Positions 44,108 to 53,413 of a stretch of 64,000 nt of DNA are shown here, piece by piece (positions within the stretch are counted from its first letter, which is position 1; the number at the start of each line of letters is the position of its first letter). The DNA lies in NCBI GenBank assembly GCA_029210125.1, contig JARGPR010000003.1, positions 124,001-188,000 of the forward strand, written 5' to 3'. The notes under the pieces are model-generated. The model saw only the letters and a program-made list of their open reading frames with translations, ran no database searches and was not told where the DNA came from. Made by a program: the position numbers and the translations under genes. Source of the stretch: Pseudomonadales bacterium (GTDB taxonomy: Bacteria > Pseudomonadota > Gammaproteobacteria > Pseudomonadales > JAHRWD01).

Positions 44108-45508
44108 TCAGTATTTATAGTCGACGGGCTTGTATGGCCCTTCAGCTGGGACATTGATGTACTTGGCCTGTTCGTCGGTTAAACCAGTGATGACGCCACC
44201 AAATCCTTCCACCATAGCCCGCGCCACCTCTTCATCCAGTTTCTTGGGTAGCACTTCAACCCGGATACCAGCTTTCTTAGCAGCCGCATCGCCATCGGCA
44301 AATTTCTCTTCGTAGAGATACATTTGTGCCAGAACCTGGTTAGCAAATGAACCGTCCATAATACGTGACGGATGTCCGGTTGCATTACCAAGATTCACCA
44401 ATCGACCCTCAGACAGCAGGATCAGGTAATCGCCACTACGGGGGTCAAGCTTTTCGCCCGGTTTGCAGCTTCGGTAGACCTTGTGAACCTGTGGCTTAAC
44501 TTCTTCCCAGGCCCAGTTTTCGCGCATGAAGGGGGTATCGATCTCATTATCAAAATGGCCGATATTACAAACCACTGCTTTATCCTTCAGCGCTTGAAGA
44601 ATATTTTTGTCGCAGACGTTAACGTTACCGGTAGTGGTAACCACCAGATCAGTTGTGCTTAACAAAGCGGTATTGATGGAGGCTGCGTCGCCGCCATTTT
44701 TACCATCAATAAAGGGCGAAACCACTTCGTATCCATCCATGCAGGCCTGCATCGCACAGATTGGATCAATTTCTGAAACCCGTACGATCATACCTTCCTG
44801 ACTCAAACTCTGGGCAGAGCCTTTACCGACATCACCGTAGCCTACAACCAACGCGCGTTTACCCGCCATTAACATGTCGGTACCACGTTTGATCGCGTCG
44901 TTGAGACTATGGCGACAGCCGTAACGGTTATCATTTTTCGATTTGGTCACCGCGTCATTGACGTTCACCGCAGGCACCTTAAGGCTGCCCTCTTCCATCA
45001 TTTCATAGAGACGATGTACCCCGGTGGTGGTTTCTTCGGTAACACCATGAATTGCATCCAGCATCTTGGGGAATTTTTCATGGATGTGAGCGGTAAGATC
45101 ACCACCGTCATCGAGAATCATATTGGCATCCCAGGGCTCACCATCTTTGTAGATAGTTTGCTCAAGGCACCACATGTACTCCTCTTCTGTTTCACCTTTC
45201 CAGGCAAATACCGGTACACCACTGGCAGCAATGGCTGCGGCAGCGTGATCCTGGGTTGAGAAGATGTTGCAGGATGACCAGCGTACGTCAGCACCAAGTT
45301 CAACCAATGTTTCAATCAACACGGCGGTTTGAATGGTCATATGAATACAACCAATAATTTTAGCGCCGGCCAATGGTTTGGTTGCTGCGTATCGGCTTCG
45401 AAGTGCCATCAAAGCGGGCATTTCGGACTCAGCCAGAATAATCTCTTTACGGCCGTAATCAGCCAGGCTGATATCTGCTACTTTATAGTCAGTGTTATCC
45501 TGCGGCAT
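44108..45508 (-). CDS. ahcY: S-adenosylhomocysteine hydrolase
   Basis: AhcY splits SAH into homocysteine and adenosine with tightly bound NAD. The 466 residues include the NAD fold [16 protein letters not shown], the substrate segment [28 protein letters not shown] with the catalytic Lys and Asp, and the C-terminal PYKPVDYKY that reaches the neighbouring NAD site. The start overlaps the metK stop by 14 bases, so the two are translated in a coupled manner. This route replaces the Pfs/LuxS path of enterics. Confidence 0.97.
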   Translation of the reverse strand: MPQDNTDYKVADISLADYGRKEIILAESEMPALMALRSRYAATKPLAGAKIIGCIHMTIQTAVLIETLVELGADVRWSSCNIFSTQDHAAAAIAASGVPVFAWKGETEEEYMWCLEQTIYKDGEPWDANMILDDGGDLTAHIHEKFPKMLDAIHGVTEETTTGVHRLYEMMEEGSLKVPAVNVNDAVTKSKNDNRYGCRHSLNDAIKRGTDMLMAGKRALVVGYGDVGKGSAQSLSQEGMIVRVSEIDPICAMQACMDGYEVVSPFIDGKNGGDAASINTALLSTTDLVVTTTGNVNVCDKNILQALKDKAVVCNIGHFDNEIDTPFMRENWAWEEVKPQVHKVYRSCKPGEKLDPRSGDYLILLSEGRLVNLGNATGHPSRIMDGSFANQVLAQMYLYEEKFADGDAAAKKAGIRVEVLPKKLDEEVARAMVEGFGGVITGLTDEQAKYINVPAEGPYKPVDYKY

Positions 45509-46658
45509 TTCTTAGCACCTCTGCTTTGTCGGTTTTTTCCCAGCTGAAATCTTCATGTTCACGGCCGAAATGGCCATAACTAGCGGTTGGGCGGTAGATT
45601 GGTCGTTTAAGGTCGAGCATCTCTATCAAACCTTTCGGTCGCAATTCGAAATGCTCCCGCACCAGCTCAACAATACGCGCATCGGGAATTGTGCCGGTGT
45701 TGAAGGTATCAATGCTTATAGATGTCGGTTCGGCAACACCAATCGCATAGGAAACCTGAAGCTCACAGCGCTCCGCGAGGCCAGCCGCAACGATATTCTT
45801 TGCTACATATCGCGCCGCGTACGCTGCAGAACGATCCACTTTAGAGGGGTCTTTTCCGGAAAATGCACCGCCACCATGGCGAGCCATGCCACCGTAGGTA
45901 TCTACGATTATTTTACGCCCGGTTAAGCCTGCGTCACCGAGAGGTCCGCCAATGATAAACTGGCCGGTTGGATTGATATAAATCTTGGTATTGCTGGTAA
46001 GCCATTCAGCTGGAATCACCGGCTTGATGATCTCGTCCATCACCGCTTCTTTTAGCGCTTCCTGAGTAATATCCGGGTCATGCTGAGTAGACAGCACAAT
46101 AGCGTCTACACCAACGGGTTTGCCGCTCTCATCATAGTGAAAGCTCAACTGGCTTTTGGCATCGGGACGTAGCCAGGGCAAAATGCCTGTCTTTCGAACC
46201 TCGGCCTGCCGTGCCACCAAACGGTGGGAGTATGTGATTGGAGCAGGCATTAATACTTCAGTTTCATTGGTCGCATAACCAAACATCAAACCCTGATCAC
46301 CTGCGCCCTGTTCGTGATCACCGGTTTCATCAACACCCATTGCGATATCAGGCGATTGCTTGCCAAGCGCATTGAGCACTGCGCAGCTGTCTGCATCGAA
46401 ACCCATCTCTGAACTGGTAAAACCAATGTCACGCACTACTTCTCGAACAATACCTTCTATTTCAACATGCGCGTCAGCAGTAATTTCACCTGCTACTACG
46501 ACCATGCCGGTTTTAATCAGGGTTTCGCACGCTACCCGTGCATTGGGATCCTGAGTCAAGTATGCATCGAGAATGGCATCTGATATCTGATCGCACATTT
46601 TATCTGGGTGACCTTCCGAGACGGACTCAGAGGTAAATAAAGTGTATTCGGGTTTCAT
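45495..46658 (-). CDS. metK: S-adenosylmethionine synthetase
   Basis: MetK makes SAM from methionine and ATP. At 387 aa it shows [20 protein letters not shown], the signature [12 protein letters not shown], the flexible loop and the [16 protein letters not shown] motif that binds phosphates and Mg. It is the first gene of the metK-ahcY(-metF) unit. The 197 bases between it and the tRNA gene hold its leader; I found no match to SAM-I or SAH riboswitch cores there. Confidence 0.97.
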   Translation of the reverse strand: MKPEYTLFTSESVSEGHPDKMCDQISDAILDAYLTQDPNARVACETLIKTGMVVVAGEITADAHVEIEGIVREVVRDIGFTSSEMGFDADSCAVLNALGKQSPDIAMGVDETGDHEQGAGDQGLMFGYATNETEVLMPAPITYSHRLVARQAEVRKTGILPWLRPDAKSQLSFHYDESGKPVGVDAIVLSTQHDPDITQEALKEAVMDEIIKPVIPAEWLTSNTKIYINPTGQFIIGGPLGDAGLTGRKIIVDTYGGMARHGGGAFSGKDPSKVDRSAAYAARYVAKNIVAAGLAERCELQVSYAIGVAEPTSISIDTFNTGTIPDARIVELVREHFELRPKGLIEMLDLKRPIYRPTASYGHFGREHEDFSWEKTDKAEVLRNAAG

Positions 46659-46855
46659 GGAAACAGCTTCCTAATAATGAGATAGCCAAATTTACCGGCT
46701 GTTAAAAATGTCATTGGAGTGTGCATGTAAAAAGTAACATCAACCAGCAGCAATACGGCGGGCATTTTATGTTAACGCACAGAGATATTCCAGTTAACGG
46801 CACCCCTAATTTGAGCCGTTAGACAATAAAGCCCAGCAGTGGTATCCGAAACGGT

Positions 46856-46932
46856 TGGTGCCGGAAAGAGGAATCGAACCTCCAACCATCTCATTACGAA
46901 TGAGCTGCTCTACCGATTGGAGCTATTCCGGC
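46856..46932 (-). tRNA. tRNA-Thr (anticodon CGT)
   Basis: The minus strand folds as a full cloverleaf: acceptor GCCGGAA/TTCCGGC, D stem GCTC/GAGC, anticodon stem around the loop TTCGTAA, T arm GGAGG-TTCGATT-CCTCT. The anticodon is CGT, which reads ACG. The CCA end is encoded (TGG on the plus strand at 46856-46858). Confidence 0.95.
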
Positions 46933-47024
46933 TTGCTGGCGTTGCGACAAGAATTATAGCTTATACAAAATAACTGGAGCTAACTACGGTCTTTTCATAC
47001 TGCGCTTTTAACACCACCCATAAA

Positions 47025-47056
47025 AAAACCCGCTAGCTTTTGGCTAGCGGGTTTTT
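47025..47056 (-). terminator. Intrinsic terminator after the thiolase/DUF35 pair
   Basis: AAAACCCGCTAGC and its complement form a 13-bp stem with a 6-base loop; on the minus strand it is followed by a T-rich run. It begins 55 bases after the DUF35 stop and could also work on the plus strand (TTTTT after the stem). Confidence 0.85.
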
Positions 47057-47110
47057 GCATCGAATACTATTTCGGTATGCCCTGTAGGGCGAGGAAAATA
47101 TCGATAGGCT

Positions 47111-47497
47111 CTATACGGTGGTGAAATAAGGCAATGCGTTACCTTCTCCGGTATCCGCAAAGGAAACCTCAACCTTTTGACCAATCTCTAGCGAATCAAA
47201 ATCGACATCAACCAGATTGGTCATCATCGTAGTACCTTCATCCAGGGTCACATAAGCCAAACAGTAAGGAACCGGAGCCCGGCGCATTGTACTGTGGCTA
47301 TAAATAACACCTTTACCTGCAGACTCCACCCATACGGTATCCATGCTATGGCAAAAAGGGCACATAGCCCGAGGATACCAATGGAATTCACCGCAAGAAT
47401 TACACTTTTTAAGCAGCAACTTGCCTTCAGCGGTTGCATCCCAAAATGGCTTGCTCTCAACATTTACGATTGGAGCCGGGGCTTTTCTCTCACTCAT
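47111..47497 (-). CDS. DUF35 OB-fold protein with zinc ribbon
   Basis: A 128-residue acyl-CoA-associated OB-fold protein. I place the start at ATG 47497 (MSERKAPAPIVNVESKPFWD), where it overlaps the thiolase stop as ATGA and has GGGAGGGA upstream; the frame open further is inside the thiolase gene. The N-terminal rubredoxin-like ribbon has C-X2-C-X11-C-X2-C (CNSCGE and CPFCHS), followed by an OB fold (GKGVIYSHSTM, CLAYVTLDEGTTMMTNL). DUF35 proteins are obligate partners of SCP-type thiolases, hydratases and Ltp2-like aldolases and give them CoA-substrate binding. Confidence 0.9.
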   Translation of the reverse strand: MSERKAPAPIVNVESKPFWDATAEGKLLLKKCNSCGEFHWYPRAMCPFCHSMDTVWVESAGKGVIYSHSTMRRAPVPYCLAYVTLDEGTTMMTNLVDVDFDSLEIGQKVEVSFADTGEGNALPYFTTV

Positions 47498-48681
47498 GCG
47501 TCTTCCCTCCCTAAGATTACAGTTGCGCTTCCCATACGTGTGCCAATGGAACCACCGGTTCCGTGAGCCAGTACGATATCGCAATCAGGTACCTGAACTT
47601 TTTCATGTGCTTCGCCACGAAGCTGACGAACTGCCTCAAGTACTTTAGTCATACCACCACGGTTGGCGGGGTGGTTGCTACAGAGCCCACCGCCATCTGT
47701 GTTGAATGGTAATTTACCTACACCTGAAATCAGGTTGCCGTCCATTACAAACTCACCGCCTTTACCTTTTTCGCAGAAGCCCAGATCTTCCAGGGTTTCA
47801 ACAACAGTAATGGTGAATGAATCATAAATAGATGCATATTTGATGTCTGCCTGAGTTACACCCGCTTCCGAGAATGCACGAGGGCCAGACCAAACAGCGC
47901 CTGTGTAGGTCAGATCAACCTTGCCACCATTGAGGTGTTTCGGCGATTCACCATGCCCCATAACGGAAACACAGTGGCGATCCAGGGATTTGGCAATTTC
48001 TGGACTGACAAGAATCATTGCGCCGCCACCATCAGAAACTACACAGCAATCCAAACGGTGCAGTGGATTACTGATCATGGGTGAATTAATCACATCTTCA
48101 ACAGTAACCACTTTCTTCAGCATCGCATGCTCGTTGTACTGAGCGTGGTGTGAAGCGGCTACTTTAACCCAGGCCAATTGCTCGCTGGTTGTTCCAAACT
48201 CGTGCATATGACGCATTGCAGCCATGCCATACATGTTTGCGGTTGCGGGGCCATATACAGCCTCAAAACCAAGCTCAGGCGCATTTGGATCAAACATTGG
48301 GCCTTTACCACCACCGCCTGTACCCACTTTCTGAGCTTCAGCTTTTGGTCGACCCGCCAGGGTGATCAGCGCAACGTTACATTTCCCAGCCGCAATCGCT
48401 GCCGCCGCATGACCAATGTGAGCTACGTAGGAAGAACCACCAATTTCGGTAGTGTCCGTGTGCTGGATATGGATACCCATATACTCAGCCATTGATAGGC
48501 CACCAAAGCCCGGCGCATCGCCGGCACAGAAGTAAGCATCTACGTCATCAAACGTTAAACCCGCATCTTCCAGTGCGCCTTTAGCCACCTCAGCGTGTAG
48601 CTGGGGTAGAGATTTATCCGAAGCATCACGGGTTGGATGCTCGTAAATCCCTGCGATAAAAGCTTTTCCCTTTATACTCAT
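47494..48681 (-). CDS. Thiolase-superfamily protein of the SCP-x/Ltp type
   Basis: A 395-residue thiolase-fold protein, paired with a DUF35 partner by a 4-base overlap. The start is ATG 48681 (MSIKGKAFIAGIYEHPTRD), 9 bases after GAGGAG. The thiolase nucleophile cysteine is expected near residue 90, but the segment reads TEIGGSSYVAHIGHAAAAI with no Cys. The C-terminal cysteine loop reads LAHGTGGSIGTRMGS, and the His loop is SNHPANRGG. It may therefore be a degenerate thiolase acting as an aldolase or lipid-transfer enzyme, as in the Ltp2-DUF35 complex of steroid degradation, rather than an acetyl-CoA acetyltransferase. The exact reaction is unknown. Confidence 0.82.
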   Translation of the reverse strand: MSIKGKAFIAGIYEHPTRDASDKSLPQLHAEVAKGALEDAGLTFDDVDAYFCAGDAPGFGGLSMAEYMGIHIQHTDTTEIGGSSYVAHIGHAAAAIAAGKCNVALITLAGRPKAEAQKVGTGGGGKGPMFDPNAPELGFEAVYGPATANMYGMAAMRHMHEFGTTSEQLAWVKVAASHHAQYNEHAMLKKVVTVEDVINSPMISNPLHRLDCCVVSDGGGAMILVSPEIAKSLDRHCVSVMGHGESPKHLNGGKVDLTYTGAVWSGPRAFSEAGVTQADIKYASIYDSFTITVVETLEDLGFCEKGKGGEFVMDGNLISGVGKLPFNTDGGGLCSNHPANRGGMTKVLEAVRQLRGEAHEKVQVPDCDIVLAHGTGGSIGTRMGSATVILGREDA

Positions 48682-49379
48682 AAAGATCAACTCCTCTTGT
48701 TGTTATCGTACATTTCTGCCCCAATCACGCCAGTCGCAATCGAAGGAAAAATCCATTTCATATTTAATTGAGGGCAAGCAATCTGCCGAAATACCATCGC
48801 CTCTACGGAACGTATATCGATCCTAATGGATGGCTTCATTCAATAGCGCTGTTCAACATTCCCAATGTTCGTCCACCTACGCAACCTTACACACACGCAA
48901 GAGACCAACACATGGCGACCAATCTCTGTTCAGCTTATGTAGGCTTTCAAGAAAACATACCAAAGCACTCGTTTGATCATCTGTAATCAGGTCGCATACT
49001 TAGCGACAACCACAGGCAGATTACCTAGAAATAGTACCGCATATTATTATCTGAAATCGGTTTCTAAGCTGCTGAATCCCTCGTCTCCAGCAATATACTG
49101 ACCTAAGTAGCCGTTATGTTATATCACAAAGGCTCCTGACACATGGCGGAGCAGTATAAACCAAGCTAAAAAATAAGAGCAACTCTAATCAGTAGCACGC
49201 TAACTAAACTAGCTTTCTGAACCGTTTACTTTCAAAAATAACCCACTCTGGAAATCAGCCATATCTTCAGCTGAGGATTTGCGCCAAAACAGATAAGATA
49301 TTTACGACCCACTCTTTGGTCAGCTTCGTTATTTTAGATTTGAGCATACCAAAGACTCACCAACACAGGAGCATTTTTT
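48682..49379. other. Gene-free region of about 700 bases between thiolase and hslR
   Basis: No convincing reading frame, tRNA or repeat is visible on either strand. The region must hold the promoters of the divergent thiolase and hslR genes. Short open frames (for example 48768-48986) have no ribosome site or coding character. It may contain a small RNA or decayed sequence. Confidence 0.5.
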
Positions 49380-49790
49380 GTGGCGCCCGCAACGACCGAT
49401 AAACCAGTGCGACTAGATAAGTGGTTATGGGCCGCGCGCTTTTTTAAGACCCGCGCTTTGGCCAAGGTCGCGATTGAAAATGGCAGGGTGTTTTACGACG
49501 GCGTTAAACCGAAACCCAGCCGCAATCTTGAAGCAGGTGCAGAGCTAACTATCACGCAAGGTTTTGAGCAAAAAACGGTGATTGTATCTGAGCTCAGCGA
49601 CCAGCGCCGCGGAGCAAAAGACGCAGCTTTACTCTATTGTGAGACCGAACAAAGCATCCAGCAAAGAGAGCAGCGAGCCATTGATCGAAAACAGATCAAC
49701 GCGGGGCTACCCATCTTTGATGGGCGGCCTACGAAAAAACAACGTCGCCAAATCCATAAATTCAAGGAGAGCAACCCGGGCGATAACTAA
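49380..49790 (+). CDS. hslR: Heat-shock ribosome-associated protein Hsp15
   Basis: Hsp15 is an S4-domain RNA-binding protein that rescues stalled 50S subunits still carrying peptidyl-tRNA. The start is GTG 49380, 7 bases after AGGAG. The S4 motif VRLDKWLWAARFFKTRALA occupies the first 30 residues, followed by GRVFYDGVKPKPSR. The C-terminal tail is basic and Gln-rich, ending KKQRRQIHKFKE. At 136 aa it is normal. It is a single gene in this context. Confidence 0.93.
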   Translation: MAPATTDKPVRLDKWLWAARFFKTRALAKVAIENGRVFYDGVKPKPSRNLEAGAELTITQGFEQKTVIVSELSDQRRGAKDAALLYCETEQSIQQREQRAIDRKQINAGLPIFDGRPTKKQRRQIHKFKESNPGDN

Positions 49791-50123
49791 ACGTCCAGGT
49801 TACGTCGATATCATCAGGTTCACATTTTCAACACACTGAAGCTGGAAACCCACGGGGGTTTCGTGAGATAATTCGTCGTTTAGAGTGATCGATTTATACA
49901 GCACTTAACGAAATCAACGCCGGCCTTAACTTCAACTATAATTGCCGTCAGTCGGATCTACCGAAACCGACGATATTGCTGAACACGAACAACCTTAGCG
50001 TAGGACAAACCAACCCGGTTTATTGGTTATCCGTCACAAATCAAAAAGAGCTTTTATGTTCATTGATCTGGTTATATATGACGAGTACCTCTATGCGATC
50101 CAATCAACGTAAAACTTAAGCGA
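49791..50123. other. Intergenic region between hslR and pckA
   Basis: No gene is visible in 333 bases. A 7-bp inverted repeat GAAACCC/GGGTTTC (49845-49862) may terminate hslR, although no T run follows. The pckA promoter should lie in the second half, but I could not assign it with confidence. Confidence 0.45.
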
Positions 50124-51689
50124 ATGACCCATATGCCCAAAATATCTGATCAAAATACTGTGTACAAAAACCTGAATAGCGCCCAACTGACTGAATTTGC
50201 AATAAAAAATGACGAAGGCGTGCTTTCTCACAATGGCGCACTGGTCGTGACTACGGGTGAGCGCACAGGCCGATCGCCAATGGATCGTTTTATTGTTGAA
50301 GAACCCAGCACATCAGATGCTATTGAGTGGGGCAACGTAAACCGGCCCTTCGATTCTGACAAGTTTGACGCACTGTGGAAAAGAGTAAACACCTATATCC
50401 AGGAACGCAGCCATTACGTTTCCGATCTTCATGTTGGCGCTGATATTGAGCACTACCTGCCTATCCAGGTGGTTACGGAAACTGCCTGGCAAAACCTGTT
50501 CGGCCGCAACCTGTTTATCCGCCCTGAAAAGTTCAACCCAAAGGGTAAAGAACAGTGGGATATTCTTAACTGCGCCAACTTTGTTTGTGAGCCAGAACGC
50601 GACGGCACCAACAGCGAAGGCTGTGTGATCATCAACTTCGCAAAAAGGCGAATTCTGTTGGCGGGTATGCGTTATGCGGGAGAGATGAAAAAAGCCCTGT
50701 TTTCAGTGCAGAACTTCTTACTGCCGGAAAAAGATGTACTACCCATGCACTGTGCAGCCAATGCCGACGCTAATGGCGAAGTGTGCCTGTTCTTTGGTTT
50801 ATCCGGGACCGGTAAAACAACCCTATCTGCGGACCCTGATCGCTTCTTAATTGGCGATGACGAGCACGGCTGGGGCAAGGGTGTGGTCTTTAATATTGAA
50901 GGTGGTTGTTACGCCAAATGTATCGACCTCAGCCAGAAAAATGAACCGGTTATCTGGGATGCAATTCGCTTTGGCACCATCGTTGAAAATGTTGTGCTAG
51001 ATGAAAATGCAGTGCCGGATTACAGCGATGTATCACTGACTCAAAACAGCCGTGCCGGCTACCCAAGGGACTTTATTGAGGCCCGTGTTGATGAAAACCT
51101 TGGCGGCGAACCCAAGGCTATTATCTTTCTAACATGTGACCTAACCGCTGTACTTCCACCGGTTTCAATCCTGACAAAAGAGGCTGCAGCCTATCACTTT
51201 TTAAGTGGTTACACTGCTCTGGTTGGCTCTACGGAAATGGGCTCAGGGTCGGAGATCAAATCAACGTTCTCCACCTGCTTTGGTGCGCCGTTTTTCCCAC
51301 GTCCTGCGTCGGTATATGCCGAGTTACTGATGAAGCGTATCGAAGAGTTCGATAGCCAGGTATATCTTGTCAATACTGGCTGGTCTGGTGGAGCACACGG
51401 CAAGGGTGGAAAGCGATTCAGTATCCCCACTACCCGAGCGGTGATCAGTGCGATTCAGTCTGGGGCACTCAAAGACGCTGAAACCACACATTTAGAAAAT
51501 TTGAATCTTGATATACCAATGCATATTGATGGCGTTGATAGCACGCTGTTAAACCCTGTTGATACCTGGGATGACAAAGATGCCTACCAGAGTCAAGAGG
51601 CAGATCTCATCAAACAGTTCACCAATAACTTTAAGAGATTCGATGTTTCTGAGGCCATTCTTGCCGCTGGCCCCAGTAGTAAGGCTTAG
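50124..51689 (+). CDS. pckA: Phosphoenolpyruvate carboxykinase (ATP)
   Basis: PckA decarboxylates oxaloacetate to PEP with ATP, the entry to gluconeogenesis. The 521 residues include the substrate arginine motif [15 protein letters not shown], the specific P-loop [13 protein letters not shown] (about 226-238), the kinase-2 motif IGDDEHGWG and the late [17 protein letters not shown]. The ATP-type assignment follows from the P-loop and length. It is convergent with the HDOD-GGDEF gene. Confidence 0.97.
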   Translation: MTHMPKISDQNTVYKNLNSAQLTEFAIKNDEGVLSHNGALVVTTGERTGRSPMDRFIVEEPSTSDAIEWGNVNRPFDSDKFDALWKRVNTYIQERSHYVSDLHVGADIEHYLPIQVVTETAWQNLFGRNLFIRPEKFNPKGKEQWDILNCANFVCEPERDGTNSEGCVIINFAKRRILLAGMRYAGEMKKALFSVQNFLLPEKDVLPMHCAANADANGEVCLFFGLSGTGKTTLSADPDRFLIGDDEHGWGKGVVFNIEGGCYAKCIDLSQKNEPVIWDAIRFGTIVENVVLDENAVPDYSDVSLTQNSRAGYPRDFIEARVDENLGGEPKAIIFLTCDLTAVLPPVSILTKEAAAYHFLSGYTALVGSTEMGSGSEIKSTFSTCFGAPFFPRPASVYAELLMKRIEEFDSQVYLVNTGWSGGAHGKGGKRFSIPTTRAVISAIQSGALKDAETTHLENLNLDIPMHIDGVDSTLLNPVDTWDDKDAYQSQEADLIKQFTNNFKRFDVSEAILAAGPSSKA

Positions 51690-51703
51690 CTCTTAAATCG
51701 ATA

Positions 51704-51732
51704 GCTAGCTGCAGCACTGGACTGCAGCTAGC
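51704..51732. terminator. Hairpin between convergent pckA and the HDOD-GGDEF gene
   Basis: An 11-bp perfect inverted repeat (GCTAGCTGCAG at 51704-51714 and its complement at 51722-51732) lies midway between the two stops. It has no clear T run on either strand and may act as a bidirectional transcript end. Confidence 0.6.
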
Positions 51733-51745
51733 CCATTCGTTTCAA

Positions 51746-53251
51746 CTACATCTGATTATAGATTTCTACTCTATTCCTGCCATTCTGTTTCGCGCTGTAT
51801 AGTGCTTTGTCCGCCGCAGACACCATTGCTTGTACCGATTCAAATAGATGCTCAGAATCAAAGGTTACCAAACCCGCAGATGCCGTTACTCCAAACTGGA
51901 TTTTTTCTTCAGATTGATGAACACAGTTCGACCACTGTTCAAGCAAGCGTTTCGCAATAGCTAGGGCCATTGGCTGCTCTATTCCCGGTAGCACCATTAC
52001 AAATTCTTCACCCCCATAGCGTGCCGCAATATCACCTTTACGGGTATTCTTGTTTAACAGCACGCCAAAGGATACTAGTACATCATCACCAGTAAGGTGC
52101 CCGTAGGTGTCGTTAACTTTTTTGAAGAAATCGAGATCTATCAGCACCACACTAAGCGGCCAATTTTCCAGCTTAGCCACCTCATATTCTGACTGCAAAT
52201 ATAGATCCAGATAACCCCTGTTGTACAAACCGGTGAGCGGATCCCGACGAACTCTCTCCTCAAGATTTTGCGCTCGTTTTTCCATACTTCTTAGTTGCGC
52301 TTCATCAACATCAATTTTTTGATTGTCGCGCATACTGCGGACAAGCTGCATCTCTTTAGCCTGCTCAAGGATCATCTCTGATTGGCCCGGCCACGCTAAC
52401 TGGGTATCAAAAAGGGCGGCAGAGTCAGGGAGCAAGTCGGCCAGTTTGCTCAAATAGCCAACAAACTCATCCTTATCAAACCCAAACCGCTGCTGCACTT
52501 GCTGAAATGCTCTTTGGTACTGCTCGCTGTTCTCTTCATTCATCCACAAATCAGCGACTAGACCGGATACCATCACACAGTCATTAAATTGATCACCATC
52601 ATCCGGGTCTACACGAGAACTACCCCCATGGCTTGCCCGGATCGCTACTACCAGTTTTTTCGGCAAACTCCATTCATTCAGCAACCAGGCTCCAACCTCG
52701 GCATGGTTCGCATTGATTTGCGTGCGCTCATCTGCGGAGATTGAAAACATATCCACCGCGCCATTAAAAATGCCGGAATATTGATTGGGGAAAACTCGAT
52801 CCAGTGCAAGCACACCAATATCCTGAAGCAATCCCGCCAGAAACAGCTCTTCCAAAGAGCCTGATTTTAAGGTTTCACCCAGTAAACGACAGGCAACCGC
52901 AGAAAGAAATGCGCGTCGCCACACCACATCATAATCAAGAACCGAATCCTGCGACTGTTGTTGCAGACCACTAACCAAAGAGAAACTCAATGCCAGATTA
53001 AGGGAGGCATCCACTCCCAGTAGCGTCAGCGCCTGCTGAACCGTGCCAATCTTACTGATTCTCGAATAGATAGGAGAGTTGGCGATACGTAAAATTTTTG
53101 ATGACAAGGCTGGATCTAGCGTTACTACCGACGAAACATCCTCTGGGCACACTTGGGGATCCTTGCTTAAATCAAGAATCTTAATCGCAACGCTGGGGAT
53201 GCTCGGCAACGAAGTACAATGTTTTAAACGTATCTCTAATTCGGGTGTCAT
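51746..53251 (-). CDS. HDOD domain protein with C-terminal diguanylate cyclase
   Basis: A 501-residue cytosolic signalling protein. Residues about 10-270 form an HDOD domain, starting with SLPSIPSVAIKILDLSKD and SSKILRIANSPIYS. A coiled coil (about 310-345) leads to a GGDEF domain with IDLDFFKKVNDTYGHLTGD and the active site RYGGEEF (GGEEF about 413-417). RKGD five residues upstream is an intact inhibitory RxxD site, so product feedback is likely, unlike in the cyclase at 10172. HDOD proteins bind nucleotides or protein partners; the input signal is unknown. Confidence 0.9.
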   Translation of the reverse strand: MTPELEIRLKHCTSLPSIPSVAIKILDLSKDPQVCPEDVSSVVTLDPALSSKILRIANSPIYSRISKIGTVQQALTLLGVDASLNLALSFSLVSGLQQQSQDSVLDYDVVWRRAFLSAVACRLLGETLKSGSLEELFLAGLLQDIGVLALDRVFPNQYSGIFNGAVDMFSISADERTQINANHAEVGAWLLNEWSLPKKLVVAIRASHGGSSRVDPDDGDQFNDCVMVSGLVADLWMNEENSEQYQRAFQQVQQRFGFDKDEFVGYLSKLADLLPDSAALFDTQLAWPGQSEMILEQAKEMQLVRSMRDNQKIDVDEAQLRSMEKRAQNLEERVRRDPLTGLYNRGYLDLYLQSEYEVAKLENWPLSVVLIDLDFFKKVNDTYGHLTGDDVLVSFGVLLNKNTRKGDIAARYGGEEFVMVLPGIEQPMALAIAKRLLEQWSNCVHQSEEKIQFGVTASAGLVTFDSEHLFESVQAMVSAADKALYSAKQNGRNRVEIYNQM

Positions 53252-53413
53252 ACTTGTTCCAGTAAATACCAGTCCTTAAATGCATATGGTTTGAAATCCT
53301 TCTCGATAAATATAGCTCATTTCGAAAAACAAGCCTGATTTACTCACCCAAACCCAACGCCCACACACGATTTCTATGATAAGATTTGACGTATATCAAA
53401 GTCCCCTTATTGG

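Noticed and set aside
46659-46855. SAM or SAH riboswitch upstream of metK
   Set aside because: The leader lacks the conserved cores of SAM-I/II and SAH riboswitches. A 7-bp TAACGGC/GCCGTTA inverted repeat near 46794-46822 is too little evidence. The ahcY-metF gap was also checked without a match.
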